DNA of 64,000 nucleotides from Azoarcus sp. PA01 (GCA_001274695.2 LARU01000002.1:124001-188000), one strand, 5' to 3'; numbered from the stretch's first letter, positions 1 through 12,776 are shown. Numbers and translations: made by a program. Notes: generated by a model not told the origin, from the sequence alone.

Positions 1-1182
1 GCCCATGCCGAGTTCGTCGCCGTAATAGATGATCGGCGAGCCGGGCATCGTCAGCAGCAGGAAGCTCATCAGCTCGATGCGGTCACGGCTGTTCTCGAGC
101 AAGGGTGCGAGACGCCGGCGGATGCCGACGTTGATGCGCATGCGCGGGTCGTTGGCGAAGAACTGCCACATGTAGTCGCGCTCGCGGTCGGTGACCATCT
201 CGAGCGTCAGCTCGTCATGGTTGCGCAGGAAGATCGCCCACTGGCAGTTGTCGGGGATGTCCGGCGTCTGGCGCATGATGTCGACGACCGGGAAGCGGTC
301 TTCCTGCGCGACCGCCATGAACAGCCGCGGCATCAGCGGGAAGTGGTACGCCATGTGGCATTCGTCGCCGTCGCCGAAATACTCGCGCACGTCCTCCGGC
401 CACTGGTTCGCTTCGGCGAGCAGCACGCGGCCGCGGTAGTGCGCGTCGATGCATTTGCGGATCTCGCGGATCACGTCGTGCGTTTCGGCGAGGTTCTCGT
501 TGTTCGTGCCTTCGCGCTCGCGCAGGTACGGAATCGCGTCGAGGCGGAAGCCGTCGACGCCCATGTCGAGCCAGAAGCGCATCGTGCGCAGCACCGCTTT
601 CAGCACGTTCGGGTTCTCGAAGTTGAGGTCCGGCTGATGGCTGAAGAAGCGATGCCAGTAGTACGACTTCGCGACGGGATCCCACGCCCAGTTCGACGTC
701 TCGGTGTCGGTGAAGATGATGCGCGTGCCACTGTATCGCGTCGGATCGTCGCTCCACACGTAGTAGTTGCGCTTCGACGACCCTGCCGGTGCGCGGCGCG
801 CCGCCTGGAACCACGCGTGCTGGTCCGACGTGTGGTTGACGACGAGCTCGGTGATGACGCGCAGCCCGCGCCGGTGCGCTTCGCGGACGAATTGCCGGAA
901 ATCGGCACGCGTGCCATACGCCGGCAGCACGCCATGGTAGTCGGCGACGTCATAGCCGTCGTCCTTCAGCGGCGACGGATAGAACGGCAGCAGCCAGATC
1001 GTGTTGACGCCGAGGTCGCGGATGTAATCGAGCTTGCGCGTCAGGCCGTTGAAGTCGCCGACGCCGTCGTCGTTGGCGTCGAAGAACGCCTTGACGTGCA
1101 GTTCGTACACCACCGCATCCTTGTACCAGAGCCCGTCGTCGGTTTCCTTGTCCGGCGCGGCCATTGCGGGCAACAGATCCAT
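1..1182 (-). CDS. treS: Trehalose synthase / maltose alpha-D-glucosyltransferase (N-terminal part, cut by window edge)
   Basis: GH13 enzyme that interconverts maltose and trehalose in the cytoplasm. About 394 N-terminal residues are in the window and the frame is open to base 1. Visible GH13 motifs are the nucleophile segment [11 protein letters not shown] near residue 209, the acid/base segment LLAEANQWP near 255 and [13 protein letters not shown] near 320. The start is the ATG at 1182, 12 bases after the glgE stop, so it is the third gene of a glgB-glgE-treS unit. In the GlgE pathway TreS supplies maltose, which a maltokinase phosphorylates for GlgE. No separate maltokinase gene is visible here. 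In some bacteria it is fused to the TreS C-terminus, which lies outside the window. Confidence 0.93.
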   Translation of the reverse strand, partial: MDLLPAMAAPDKETDDGLWYKDAVVYELHVKAFFDANDDGVGDFNGLTRKLDYIRDLGVNTIWLLPFYPSPLKDDGYDVADYHGVLPAYGTRADFRQFVREAHRRGLRVITELVVNHTSDQHAWFQAARRAPAGSSKRNYYVWSDDPTRYSGTRIIFTDTETSNWAWDPVAKSYYWHRFFSHQPDLNFENPNVLKAVLRTMRFWLDMGVDGFRLDAIPYLREREGTNNENLAETHDVIREIRKCIDAHYRGRVLLAEANQWPEDVREYFGDGDECHMAYHFPLMPRLFMAVAQEDRFPVVDIMRQTPDIPDNCQWAIFLRNHDELTLEMVTDRERDYMWQFFANDPRMRINVGIRRRLAPLLENSRDRIELMSFLLLTMPGSPIIYYGDELGMG

Positions 1183-1194
1183 CGTCGACGGCCC

Positions 1195-5128
<3,934 letters not shown>

Positions 5129-5141
5129 CCATCCCCCCTGC

Positions 5142-5588
5142 TCAGCGGATCCGTTCGATCGCGGCGCCCGTCCTGGGGACCGCCGAGCCGGTCGCGCGCG
5201 TGCCGTTGCGCATCGCCTGCAACGCGCGGCGCTCCTCCTCGATCTCGCCCGCGGTGCGCACACCCAGGCGCCGGAACAGCGGCAGCGGCGGGCACCAGCC
5301 CTGCAGCGCATGCTGCAGCAGGAACGCGCCGACGAGCGCGGGCAGCGCCAGGAAGCGGCGATCGACGAACAGCGCCAGCGCGGTCCCGGCGAGCATCACC
5401 GACGCCGCATTCGCCTCGAGCGTGCGCTCGATGTCCCACTCCTCGTCCAGCTCCGCGAGGCGCCGGTCGATCTGCGCCGGCCCGCCGAGCGACGCGCGCT
5501 CGATGTTCTCCCGGGTGAGCTGCCGGATGCGCTGGTTGATGTGGGCGGCGGTGTGCGCGGGGACGCGGTCTACGGTCGATGACAACAT
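5142..5588 (-). CDS. DUF2892 (YgaP-like transmembrane domain) protein
   Basis: A 148-aa protein. The N-terminal third is polar and helical ([18 protein letters not shown]), followed by two hydrophobic segments (about 60-80 and 83-100). The second ends in the DUF2892 signature [13 protein letters not shown]. The tail is charged. The start at 5588 is chosen because TTTCAGGAGGCAGCC gives a good ribosome site. A 20-residue longer reading has no such site. DUF2892 proteins are small inner-membrane proteins of unclear function, sometimes linked to sulfur or rhodanese domains. It sits 13 bases upstream of glgB on the same strand, so it may be transcribed with the glucan genes, but no functional link is shown. 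Confidence 0.8.
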   Translation of the reverse strand: MLSSTVDRVPAHTAAHINQRIRQLTRENIERASLGGPAQIDRRLAELDEEWDIERTLEANAASVMLAGTALALFVDRRFLALPALVGAFLLQHALQGWCPPLPLFRRLGVRTAGEIEEERRALQAMRNGTRATGSAVPRTGAAIERIR

Positions 5589-5708
5589 GGCTGCCTCCTG
5601 AAAGCTGAAAGCGGTGAGGACGGACGCGAACGGGCACTTGCGCGGCAACGTTGCGCCGTCGCGGCCCTGTCGCCGTTCGCAAGCGCCGTGCCTTGCGTCG
5701 CCGGCGGG

Positions 5709-6716
5709 TCAGGCGACTTCGAGCCAGTGCAGGCTGAACAGCGGCGCCGCGTCGGTCCAGTATCTGCGCGGCACGAAGCCGGCCTGTTCGGCGAGCGAGC
5801 GGAACCCGTCGATGGTGTACTTGTAGGAATTCTCGGTGTGCAGCGTCTCGCCGGCGGCGAAACGGAATTCCCGGCCGGCGACCCGCACCCGCTGCGCGGC
5901 GAGACTGACCAGATGCATTTCGACGCGCCGCGCGAGCGGCTGGTAGAACGCGTAATGGGCGAAACCGTCGTCGGCGAAGTCCGCGCCGAGCTCGCGGTTC
6001 GCTCGCGCGAGCAGATTCTTGTTGAACGCCGCCGTGACGCCTTGCGAATCGTTGTAGGCGGCATGCAGAAGCGCCGGATCCTTGACCAGGTCGACGCCGA
6101 TCAGCAGGCCCCCGCCGTCCAGCAAAACCGCCGCCATGCCGAGGAATTCGGCGGCCTCTTCGGGCGCGAAATTGCCGATCGTCGAACCGGGGAAAAAACC
6201 GACACGGCGCTGCACCCCCGACATGCTCTGCGGAAGATCGAACGCCTGCGTGTAGTCGGCGACGACCGGCCGAATCCCGAGCCGCGGGTAATCCGCACTC
6301 AGCCGCTTCGCGGCCTGCTGCAGATGTTCGCCCGAGATGTCGACCGGAACGTAGGCACGCGGCCGTTGCAGCGCATCGAGCAGCCGCCGCACCTTGCGCC
6401 CGGAACCGGCGCCGAACTCGACGAGTTCGACGTCCGGACCGATGAGCCCGGCCAGCTCGGCTGCGTGGCGTTCGAGAAGCGCGAATTCGACGCGGGTCGG
6501 GTAATACTCCGGCAGCGTGCAGATACGATCGAACAGCGCCGAGCCTTCGGCGTCGTAAAAAAACTTGCACGACACGTGTTTCGGCGTCGCCGCGAGGCCG
6601 GCAAGCAGCGCACTGCGGAAATCGTCGTCCCCGGCCCGGTCCGGCAGGCGATGCCGCGCCCCGTCCGTTGTCGGTGCTTTCCACAACGGGCTTTTGCCCG
6701 GGTCACTCATCTGCAT
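5709..6716 (-). CDS. egtD: L-histidine N-alpha-methyltransferase family protein (EgtD-like)
   Basis: A 335-aa SAM-dependent methyltransferase of the EgtD/DUF2260 family, which trimethylates histidine to hercynine in ergothioneine synthesis. The SAM loop is VEFGAGSGRKVRRL (99-112). The C-terminal TENSYKYTIDGF (294-305) matches the EgtD Glu-x-Ser segment that binds the histidine side chain (Glu295, Ser297). CKFFYDAEGSALFDRI (50-65) is the family's N-terminal signature. The start at 6716 is supported by GAGGGGACGCCG upstream. No EgtB sulfoxide synthase or EgtC gene is adjacent, so it may make hercynine only, or the partner lies elsewhere. The same-strand gap to the DUF2892 gene is about 120 bases. 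Confidence 0.85.
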   Translation of the reverse strand: MQMSDPGKSPLWKAPTTDGARHRLPDRAGDDDFRSALLAGLAATPKHVSCKFFYDAEGSALFDRICTLPEYYPTRVEFALLERHAAELAGLIGPDVELVEFGAGSGRKVRRLLDALQRPRAYVPVDISGEHLQQAAKRLSADYPRLGIRPVVADYTQAFDLPQSMSGVQRRVGFFPGSTIGNFAPEEAAEFLGMAAVLLDGGGLLIGVDLVKDPALLHAAYNDSQGVTAAFNKNLLARANRELGADFADDGFAHYAFYQPLARRVEMHLVSLAAQRVRVAGREFRFAAGETLHTENSYKYTIDGFRSLAEQAGFVPRRYWTDAAPLFSLHWLEVA

Positions 6717-6854
6717 CGGCGTCCCCTCGCAGTCATTCGGCACTGGCCGCGGAACGGGCCGACCGCCTCGGGCGCATGGCAAAACCGTGACCCGGTTTTT
6801 CCAGTGTAGTAAGACAGGCGCTCAAGCCAACCGGCAGCATCGCGCCACGCCGGC

Positions 6855-7724
6855 CTACCTGCGCTCCCGCTCGCGCTCGCCCGGGGACTTGTTCAAGTCG
6901 CCCCGCAAGGCCGGACCGTTCATGTCGGGCCAGTTGTTGTCGTCGAAACCCCGGCTCGTGTCGAACCCTTCGCGCGACTCCTTGAGCACGATCTTCTCGT
7001 CATCCGTCGAAAACTCGAACGACGACAGCGGAAGCGGAACCAGCTTGTCGTCGGCGTTCCACGCCTTGTCGAGATCGAGCACGGCATACGGCACCGTTCC
7101 GTCGGCGAGGCTCACGACGAGATCCTTGATTTCGCCGGCGTTGCGTTTCTCGCGGTCTTCGACCTCGACGTCGAGCAGCTTGCTGGCCTGCATCAGTTTC
7201 GGATTCGGTCCGGTTTCGGCGGGCCGATCGGTCTTGAAATACTCGTCGACGCTGCGGCGATACGAATCGACCCCCCAGTCAGGCCAGGGGCCGGGGCCGA
7301 ACCCGGGAGCCGCTTCGAGCCGCGAGCGTTCGATGTCGAGTATCAGCTCGTCCTTGCCCGGCCCCCACCGCAACATGCTAACCGGATAAGCAAAGAGCTT
7401 GTCGGCGATCCCCGCGATGCCGCCGAATGACAGCACTGCGTAATGCGCCGTCCCGTTTCGCACATCCACGATGAGGTCCTTGATTTCGCCGAGCTTTTCG
7501 CCCACCGGATTCTTGACTTCGGCGCCGATCAGCTTGCTTGCCCGCGCCACACGCGACTGGGCCGTTGCGGCGCCCGGGGCAGCGGCTGGCGGCGCTTCGC
7601 GCGTCGAGGTCGCGGGCGGCGCCGGACGTTCTTCGGCAGCGTGCCCCAGGTAGGCGGGCAGCCCGACGGCCGTCGCTACGATCGCCGCGATCAATTTGCG
7701 TTTGGTCTTTGCATTCATATTCAT
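6855..7724 (-). CDS. Exported protein with two PRC-barrel domains
   Basis: A 289-aa protein with an N-terminal signal peptide (KTKRKLIAAIVATAVGLPAY, probable cleavage after GHA near residue 29) and a Pro/Ala-rich linker. Two PRC-barrel domains follow at about 58-135 and 178-255. Each opens with an ASKL(I/L)x(A/V)EV strand and a GEIKDL(I/V)V turn. The C-terminus is charged. The ATG at 7724 follows GAGGAGGGATCAAG, a strong ribosome site. PRC-barrels are RNA- or protein-binding modules. Exported two-copy forms are common in proteobacteria and some are tied to stress, but the function of this one is unknown. It heads the minus-strand run that continues into egtD and the glucan genes. Confidence 0.85.
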   Translation of the reverse strand: MNMNAKTKRKLIAAIVATAVGLPAYLGHAAEERPAPPATSTREAPPAAAPGAATAQSRVARASKLIGAEVKNPVGEKLGEIKDLIVDVRNGTAHYAVLSFGGIAGIADKLFAYPVSMLRWGPGKDELILDIERSRLEAAPGFGPGPWPDWGVDSYRRSVDEYFKTDRPAETGPNPKLMQASKLLDVEVEDREKRNAGEIKDLVVSLADGTVPYAVLDLDKAWNADDKLVPLPLSSFEFSTDDEKIVLKESREGFDTSRGFDDNNWPDMNGPALRGDLNKSPGERERERR

Positions 7725-8008
7725 CTTGATCCCTCCTCATGACTGAGTGCGAGGGAGCGCGACCCCCTGCCCGGGTCGGGCTTCCGGCCCCTGCACCGAA
7801 CCGGAGAAGCAAGCGGAAGGCCCGACCGTCATTCGCCGGGCACAATTGTCTTGCGATCCCGCATGCAACAACTACACGGCCGTGTAAGAAGCACCTGCGG
7901 CCCGTCCGGCGCGGCGGGAGCCCGCGCGCCGGCTGCGGCAGCGTCCGGCCGATTCGGCCCGGCATCCGGCTTGCAGCAGCGCGAGCCCGGCTTTAGCAGG
8001 AAACCCGA

Positions 8009-9067
8009 ATGCCCCCTCCCTTGCTGGAAGTTCTGCAGCCGCGCACGATCGTCGTGTTCCGCGCGCTGCAACTGGGCGACATGCTGTGTGCCGTGCCGGC
8101 GCTGCGCGCGTTGCGGGCCGCCTGTCCGCACGCGCACATCACGCTCGTCGGCCTGCCGTGGGCTGCGGCGTTCGCCGCCCGCTACCCGCGCTATCTGGAC
8201 GATTTCGTCGCCTTTCCGGGCTTTCCGGGCCTGCCGGAACAGCCTCCCGATTCCGCCGCGCTGTCCGAGTTCGTGGGTGGGATGCGGGCGCGGCGAGCCG
8301 ATCTGGTGATCCAGATGCATGGCAACGGGACGATCACGAACCCGCTCGTCGCGCAGTTCGGCGCGCGGTTCAACGCCGGTTTCGACGCTGGCGGCAGTGG
8401 CGACGGGGGGTTCCTGCGGTATCCCGACGAGGGTGCGGAGATCCGGCGCCTGCTGGCGCTGCTGCGCTTTCTCGGCGCCCCGCCTGTCGGCGAGCACCTG
8501 GAGTTTCCGCTGACTGGCGCCGACCACGCCGAACTCGTTGCGAGCGGCGTCGCCGAAAGCTTGCGGCCGAACGGGTACGTTTGTCTGCACGCTGGCGCCC
8601 GAGCAGTGGAACGGCGCTGGCCGCCGGAGCGGTTCGCCGCGGTCGGCGATGCGTTGCACGACGAGTGCGGGCTGCCGCTGGTGCTGACCGGCTCGCAGTA
8701 CGAAACGTCGATCACCGCTGCGGTGAAGGCTGCGATGCGCACTCCGGCTGTCGACGCTGCGGCGCCGATCTCCGCCGGCGCCCTCGCGGCCCTGCTGGCC
8801 GGCGCGCGGCTGCTGGTGTGCAACGACACCGGCGTCGCGCATCTCGCCGCGGCCCTGAAACTGCCGTGCGTGATCGTCTTTCGCGCGTCCGAGATCGCCC
8901 GCTGGGCACCGCTCGATCGCGCGCTCCATCGGCCGGTCTGGGCGCCAATGCGCGATCGAGCGGCTCAGGGCGGTGGCGACGAAGACCTCAACGAGGTGCT
9001 GGCGCAGGCACGCGCGCTGCTGGCGATGCCTGCGCATCGCGCCACAGCTCCAGCACCCGCTTCGTGA
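8009..9067 (+). CDS. Glycosyltransferase family 9 (heptosyltransferase-like)
   Basis: A 352-aa GT9 family protein, the fold of ADP-heptose:LPS heptosyltransferases. The N-terminal FRALQLGDMLCAVPALRALR is the family's opening GDxL motif. The C-terminal half has LHAGARAVERRWPPERFAA and the nucleotide-sugar site LLVCNDTGVAHLAAALKLP. The acceptor and sugar cannot be read from sequence. It is not beside waaC/waaF-type core genes. It faces a DUF4254-GT2 gene across an 87-base gap, and DUF4254 and GT9 genes are often neighbours in other bacteria, which suggests a common surface-glycan role. The start codon is an ATG with only a modest ribosome site (AGCAGGAAACCCGA). Confidence 0.88.
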   Translation: MPPPLLEVLQPRTIVVFRALQLGDMLCAVPALRALRAACPHAHITLVGLPWAAAFAARYPRYLDDFVAFPGFPGLPEQPPDSAALSEFVGGMRARRADLVIQMHGNGTITNPLVAQFGARFNAGFDAGGSGDGGFLRYPDEGAEIRRLLALLRFLGAPPVGEHLEFPLTGADHAELVASGVAESLRPNGYVCLHAGARAVERRWPPERFAAVGDALHDECGLPLVLTGSQYETSITAAVKAAMRTPAVDAAAPISAGALAALLAGARLLVCNDTGVAHLAAALKLPCVIVFRASEIARWAPLDRALHRPVWAPMRDRAAQGGGDEDLNEVLAQARALLAMPAHRATAPAPAS

Positions 9068-9154
9068 ACTTCGCCGGTCTCGCCGTGCGGCCGAAGCACC
9101 GCGATCGCCGCGACTTCAGCGAAACGTGGGGTGGATCGCAGGCTGCCGAACTCG

Positions 9155-10687
9155 TCATCGTACCTCCAGCTTCGTGCGCAACACGCGCGGCGCATCGACG
9201 TCACGCCGCGGGACCGTCGTCGCGAGCTCCTGGTGGTAGGCGCCCGACGGGATGATGCCGCAGCCGCCGTCGCGCGCGAGGACCCGCAGCTGCGCGAACA
9301 CGTCCTCGCCGCAGTGCTCGGGGGGCAGCTCGCGCCAGAATTCGAATCCGCCCGCAGCCTCGAGCTTCTCGCGGTCGAACAGCACGCAGCCACCGACCCA
9401 CGCAACACGATAGAGGCGCTGCCGCTCCGGCGTGAGGCCGAGATTGGTCTGCACGTGGTACAGGTTCGCGGCGTTGTGCAACTCGTGGCGCGCCCACGCC
9501 GGACTGTCCGGCAGCACCTCTTCGGGCTCGACCGGACCGTCCCAGAATTCGATGCGCTGCTGGTGCGGCCGCCGGTCCGCAGCATGACTCAGGCCGATCA
9601 GGGCGCTGCCGACAAACCCGCAACCCTGCTCCCGGATCGCCTTCAGCAAACGCTCGACGAGATCCGGCTCGACGACGACGTCATCGTCGAGAAACAGCAC
9701 ATACGGCGCCTGCGCCTGCGCGAGCAGGAAATGGCGCTGCTCGGCGAGGCCGCGGCGCGGCAGATGACGGTGGAACTCGACGACGTGCCCTTTCGCGGCG
9801 AGAAGCCGCACGACCGCCTGCACTTCGGAGGCCGCCTCGGCGCTGTCCCGCTCGCCCTGGTCGGACACCACGATGCGCAGCGCACCGCTGCGCTGGGCGA
9901 AAAGCGAAGTCAGCGTCACGGCGAGCGCGGCGGGCCGGTCGCAAGTCGGGATCAGCACATCGACCGCGAACGGCGTGTTCGCCGGCGCCGCATCGTTCGC
10001 CGAGCGCGAGCGGCGGTACAGCTCGGGATTCAGCGACGGATCGTTGTACATCTTGAACTGCCGGTAGGTCCTGAAGCGCGCGACGCCGCAGCGCGCTTCG
10101 TGCAGCAGTCGGTCGAGACAGGCCGCGAGGTCCTTGCGCTGCGCGACCAGCGTCACGAGCTTGTCGGCGCACCGCTGCATGTGCTCGGCGCCGGCTTCGC
10201 GACGCTGCGACGCCTGTCGCATGTGGTGGATCTTCAACGCCAGGATCGACAGCCGATCGATGATCGCGCCCGCGGTCTCGCTCGACAGCCGCGCATCATG
10301 AGCGGGCGCCGGCACGACGCGCTCGAGGGCCGCAAGAAGGCAGTCGTCCAGCGCCTCGACGGCGTCATTGCGCCGCTGGTTCAACGCATCGATGTTGCGC
10401 TTGCAACGCACGATCTCGCTGTCCGGCACGTCGCTGCGGCGCGCCCGATCCTCTTCGCGCCACAACGCCGTGTTGCTGCGGTGGTTTTCGTCGATCCACT
10501 GCCACCAAGGGGCGGGTTCGGCAGGCCATGGCGCGTCCCGCCCGGCAAGGAAACCATCGTGAAACGCGACGATCGAATCGGCCTGCAGTTCGAAGCGGGC
10601 GGCCGCCTCTGCGGGGCCCGTGGCAGGGGCTGCGGTTCCCTCAGCCAAGTTTGCCAATCTCCGCAGACACCGAGACGGGACTGTCAT
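9155..10687 (-). CDS. DUF4254 - glycosyltransferase family 2 fusion protein
   Basis: A 510-aa protein with two modules. Residues about 35-205 resemble DUF4254 (DSIVAFHDGFLAGRDAPW, WIDENHRSNTALWREEDRAR, CKRNIDALNQRRNDAVEALD), normally a stand-alone protein. Residues about 241-505 are a GT2 (GT-A) domain with VDVLIPTCDRPAALAVTL, the metal/nucleotide motif LFLDDDVVV at 331-339, and a late GEDVFAQLRVLARDGGCG acceptor-site segment. The upstream DUF2795 gene overlaps the 5' end by 47 bases. A TTG at 10648, preceded by GGAGA at a 9-base distance and overlapping the DUF2795 stop, is an equally plausible start, giving 497 aa. It is convergent with the GT9 gene. Donor and acceptor are unknown. Confidence 0.87.
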   Translation of the reverse strand: MTVPSRCLRRLANLAEGTAAPATGPAEAAARFELQADSIVAFHDGFLAGRDAPWPAEPAPWWQWIDENHRSNTALWREEDRARRSDVPDSEIVRCKRNIDALNQRRNDAVEALDDCLLAALERVVPAPAHDARLSSETAGAIIDRLSILALKIHHMRQASQRREAGAEHMQRCADKLVTLVAQRKDLAACLDRLLHEARCGVARFRTYRQFKMYNDPSLNPELYRRSRSANDAAPANTPFAVDVLIPTCDRPAALAVTLTSLFAQRSGALRIVVSDQGERDSAEAASEVQAVVRLLAAKGHVVEFHRHLPRRGLAEQRHFLLAQAQAPYVLFLDDDVVVEPDLVERLLKAIREQGCGFVGSALIGLSHAADRRPHQQRIEFWDGPVEPEEVLPDSPAWARHELHNAANLYHVQTNLGLTPERQRLYRVAWVGGCVLFDREKLEAAGGFEFWRELPPEHCGEDVFAQLRVLARDGGCGIIPSGAYHQELATTVPRRDVDAPRVLRTKLEVR

Positions 10688-10871
10688 ACTGCCGATCCGG
10701 GATCCGCTCGAGCGCGTCCATCACGTTCGCGTCGGCGCCTTTCTTGCGTGCCTGTTCGACCAGCTCTTGCTTCCCGACCGGGTAATCCAGGCCGCCGAGA
10801 AATTTCTGCACCTGAACCGGGTTCGGCACCGCTTGTCCAGACGTCGTTTCGTCTTTCTGCTGGCTCGCCAT
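10641..10871 (-). CDS. DUF2795 domain protein
   Basis: A 76-aa soluble protein with the DUF2795 pattern: NPVQVQKFLGGLDYPVGKQE, then an Ala/Asp helix (ANVMDALERIPDRQYDSP) and a short tail. DUF2795 proteins are small, widespread and uncharacterised. The fold is predicted to be helical, and many members have a PxGKxEL turn like this one. The start at 10871 (ATGGCGAGCCAGCAG) has CAGGAGACGATC upstream, a good ribosome site. A 13-residue longer reading lacks one. Its 3' end overlaps the start of the DUF4254-GT2 gene, so the two are probably co-translated. Confidence 0.85.
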   Translation of the reverse strand: MASQQKDETTSGQAVPNPVQVQKFLGGLDYPVGKQELVEQARKKGADANVMDALERIPDRQYDSPVSVSAEIGKLG

Positions 10872-11000
10872 GATCGTCTCCTGGAGTGGCACTGGGCCAG
10901 CTTCGGGCAATCGGAATGCCCGCGGCGCTCCCTGCCCTGCCCCAAGATTCCCCGCCTCCGGCCTGAAGACCGTTACAACACCACCGCCAACCTTACACGG

Positions 11001-11348
11001 TCACCGCCCCGCGATCTCCCGCGCGATCTGGCACCCGTTCGCGATCTCCGCCATGAGACCGGGCGATTCGATGCCGAGGAGGTGAATGAGTCCCGGCACG
11101 CCATGCCGATCGGGTCCGTCGATGCGAAAATCCGCATCGGGCATGCCGGGGCCGGCGATCTTCGGTCGCACCCCACCAGCGGCGAATCGCGGCGTAAAAA
11201 CGCTGCGCCCGTGCCGGATCGAGGCACAGGCGGGGGTGCCGAGCCATTCGGCGTCGGGCCCGAATTTCGCTTGACTGCCCAGATCGAGCGTCAGATGAAC
11301 CGCGGGCTCGGGATCGGACAGATCAGGCAACACGAGGCGCCCCACCTC
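11001..11348 (-). pseudogene. Remnant of FAD-dependent oxidoreductase (LhgO/DAO-like), truncated and frameshifted
   Basis: Pieces of the C-terminal part of a 2-hydroxyglutarate-oxidase-like FAD enzyme are readable in two frames. One frame gives HLTLDLGSQAKFGPDAEWL, then, further on, GVRPKIAGPGMPDADFRID and GVPGLIHLLGIESPGL, the usual FAD-binding end. The middle part, LDPARAQRFYAAIRRWW, is in another frame (near 11175-11230). At least two frame changes are therefore needed, and the N-terminal roughly 250 residues of such an enzyme are missing upstream. This is a decayed fragment, not a working gene. It marks a degraded region between the DUF2795 gene and the response regulator. Confidence 0.75.
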
Positions 11349-11536
11349 ATGCCCACAGCCACAGGTCCAGGAGCGTGGTAAGGCGGCGGCGAACGAGCGT
11401 CCGCTGGTGCCCCGAAGCGATTCGCCCAGGCTGTTTTGGCGCCTCTGTCGCGTGTTTTTACAGTCGACTGCAAGGACAGTCGCGACCTACCTGGTAAGAA
11501 CATGATTTAACGCCGTTTCCTACAGGGGCACTTTTT
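11349..11536. other. Non-coding gap with a 10-base palindrome
   Basis: No convincing gene. The stretch is less GC-biased than its surroundings. It holds a perfect 10-base palindrome CAGTCGACTG (11461-11470), followed 6 bases later by a half-copy CAGTCG (11477-11482), which can also pair as a small hairpin. It lies about 65 bases upstream of a possible small ORF and the response-regulator gene, so an operator or autoregulatory site is conceivable but unproven. Confidence 0.35.
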
Positions 11537-11722
11537 ATGCTGACCGCTACGCATGCAGGAAAATCGCCCCACTCGCGCGTTGCATCGGCAGACCTCGGGC
11601 CCTATCTGGAAGATGAGCGGTTTGCGGCGCGTGACGGATATCTCTCTTTAAACCGCATGGACACCGCTACACGCGCGCGGACCGGCGTCCCATCAGCTTG
11701 CGCAGGTTTACGACACGCGTGA
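11537..11722 (+). CDS. Possible small protein coupled to the response regulator (hypothetical)
   Basis: A 61-codon ORF with no recognisable domain and no hydrophobic segment. Two points support it. AGGGG lies 9 bases before its ATG. Its TGA overlaps the GTG start of the regulator gene in a GTGA arrangement (11719-11722), typical of translational coupling. Against it, codon use is mixed and the composition (many Arg, Ala and Thr) is near random for this GC content. It could be a leader peptide, a small partner of the regulator, or a chance ORF. Confidence 0.35.
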   Translation: MLTATHAGKSPHSRVASADLGPYLEDERFAARDGYLSLNRMDTATRARTGVPSACAGLRHA

Positions 11723-12357
11723 CTATACGGCTCGTTCTGGCTGACCATCACCCCATCGTGCTGGATGGGCTCAGGGGACTGTTCGCGCGGGAGCCGGACA
11801 TCCAGGTGCAGGCGTGCTGCACCACCGGCGAGCAGGCGCTGCACGCGGCGATGGATCATTGCCCCGATGTCCTGCTGCTGGACAACGGACTGCCGGACAT
11901 GAACGGCATCGACGTGCTGCAGAGGCTACGCTCACTCGCATCGTCCTCCCATGTGGTGCTCTTTGCCGATACCATCACCGTCGCTCAGGCGACGGCAGCG
12001 CTCCGCCTCGGCGCGGACGGCATCCTCCTCAAGGAGGTTCCGTCGCGACTCGTCGTAAACTGTGTTCGCAAAGTACATGGCGGCGGGCGCTGGATCGAGA
12101 CAGGCTCAGTGAGCAGGGCGTTCGACCGTTTGGTCGGGGGCAGGGCGGGCGGCGGGGAGGCGCTGGAAAAGATTTCCACGCGAGAGCGGGAAATCATCCG
12201 TCTGGTTGTCACCGGCATGAGCAACAAGCAGATCGCCGCCCGCCTTTTCTTGAGTGAAGGCACGGTGAAGAGCCACCTCCACCATATCTACCGCAAGCTC
12301 AACGTGCACACGCGCCTGCAATTGGCGGCGTACGCGCAGGACAATGATCCGGTCTGA
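11719..12357 (+). CDS. NarL/LuxR-family response regulator, orphan
   Basis: A 212-aa two-domain regulator. The receiver domain (1-120) has the phosphorylatable Asp55 in LLLDNGLPDMNG and the conserved Lys in GILLKEVP. The acidic pocket reads ADHHP where DD is usual, and the conserved Ser/Thr after strand 4 appears to be Ala (VVLFADT). The LuxR-type HTH (about 145-205) is standard: STREREIIRLVVTGMSNKQI, then GTVKSHLHHIYRKL. The start is taken as the GTG at 11719, which overlaps the stop of a small upstream ORF. A TTG at 11698 gives seven more residues but no ribosome site. No histidine kinase gene is next to it, so its signal is unknown and may be partly phosphorylation-independent. Confidence 0.85.
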   Translation: MTIRLVLADHHPIVLDGLRGLFAREPDIQVQACCTTGEQALHAAMDHCPDVLLLDNGLPDMNGIDVLQRLRSLASSSHVVLFADTITVAQATAALRLGADGILLKEVPSRLVVNCVRKVHGGGRWIETGSVSRAFDRLVGGRAGGGEALEKISTREREIIRLVVTGMSNKQIAARLFLSEGTVKSHLHHIYRKLNVHTRLQLAAYAQDNDPV

Positions 12358-12776
12358 GGTCTCGGTCGGCGTATTCGTTCCACTGACACAGTCGTCCCAT
12401 CGCTTGACGATAATCGGCAGGGTCAAGCCGCCTGACAAGCTCGGGAGCGAACTCGAAAGAGGTTCATTCGCGGACGGAGTCGAGATCGGATCTGCATTCA
12501 GTGGCAGCGCGACGCCTGGTTGAACAAATACGGCAGCGCGCTTCAATTGTGCCCTTCGATATACGGGAATCCACCTTCCGATAGATCGAGTTTCGAGTTC
12601 GACACAACTAGGCTGCTTCTACCGGAAGGGCACGCTACGCAAGCGCTCGCGAACACATTCCGTTCGCCAATGACTCGCAGCACCCCCGGCGCAGCTCGTG
12701 GGGCAGCGACGAAGCCGAATTAACGACAGCAGGCCCCATGCAAACTGGCGTAATTGAAATTCAGTAGGAGTCGAAC
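12358..12776. other. Long intergenic stretch, no gene seen
   Basis: About 420 bases between the response regulator and the secreted-protein gene. No frame on either strand gives a protein with normal codon use or a recognisable domain. Base composition is closer to 55% GC than the surrounding 65% or more, which fits decayed or acquired DNA. The 3' end should hold the promoter of the secreted-protein gene. A clear AGTAGGAG ribosome site lies at its very end. Confidence 0.5.

Noticed and set aside
12106..12546. 146-codon minus-strand ORF partly opposite the response regulator
   Set aside because: About half of it is antisense to the regulator's HTH domain and the rest has no recognisable sequence.
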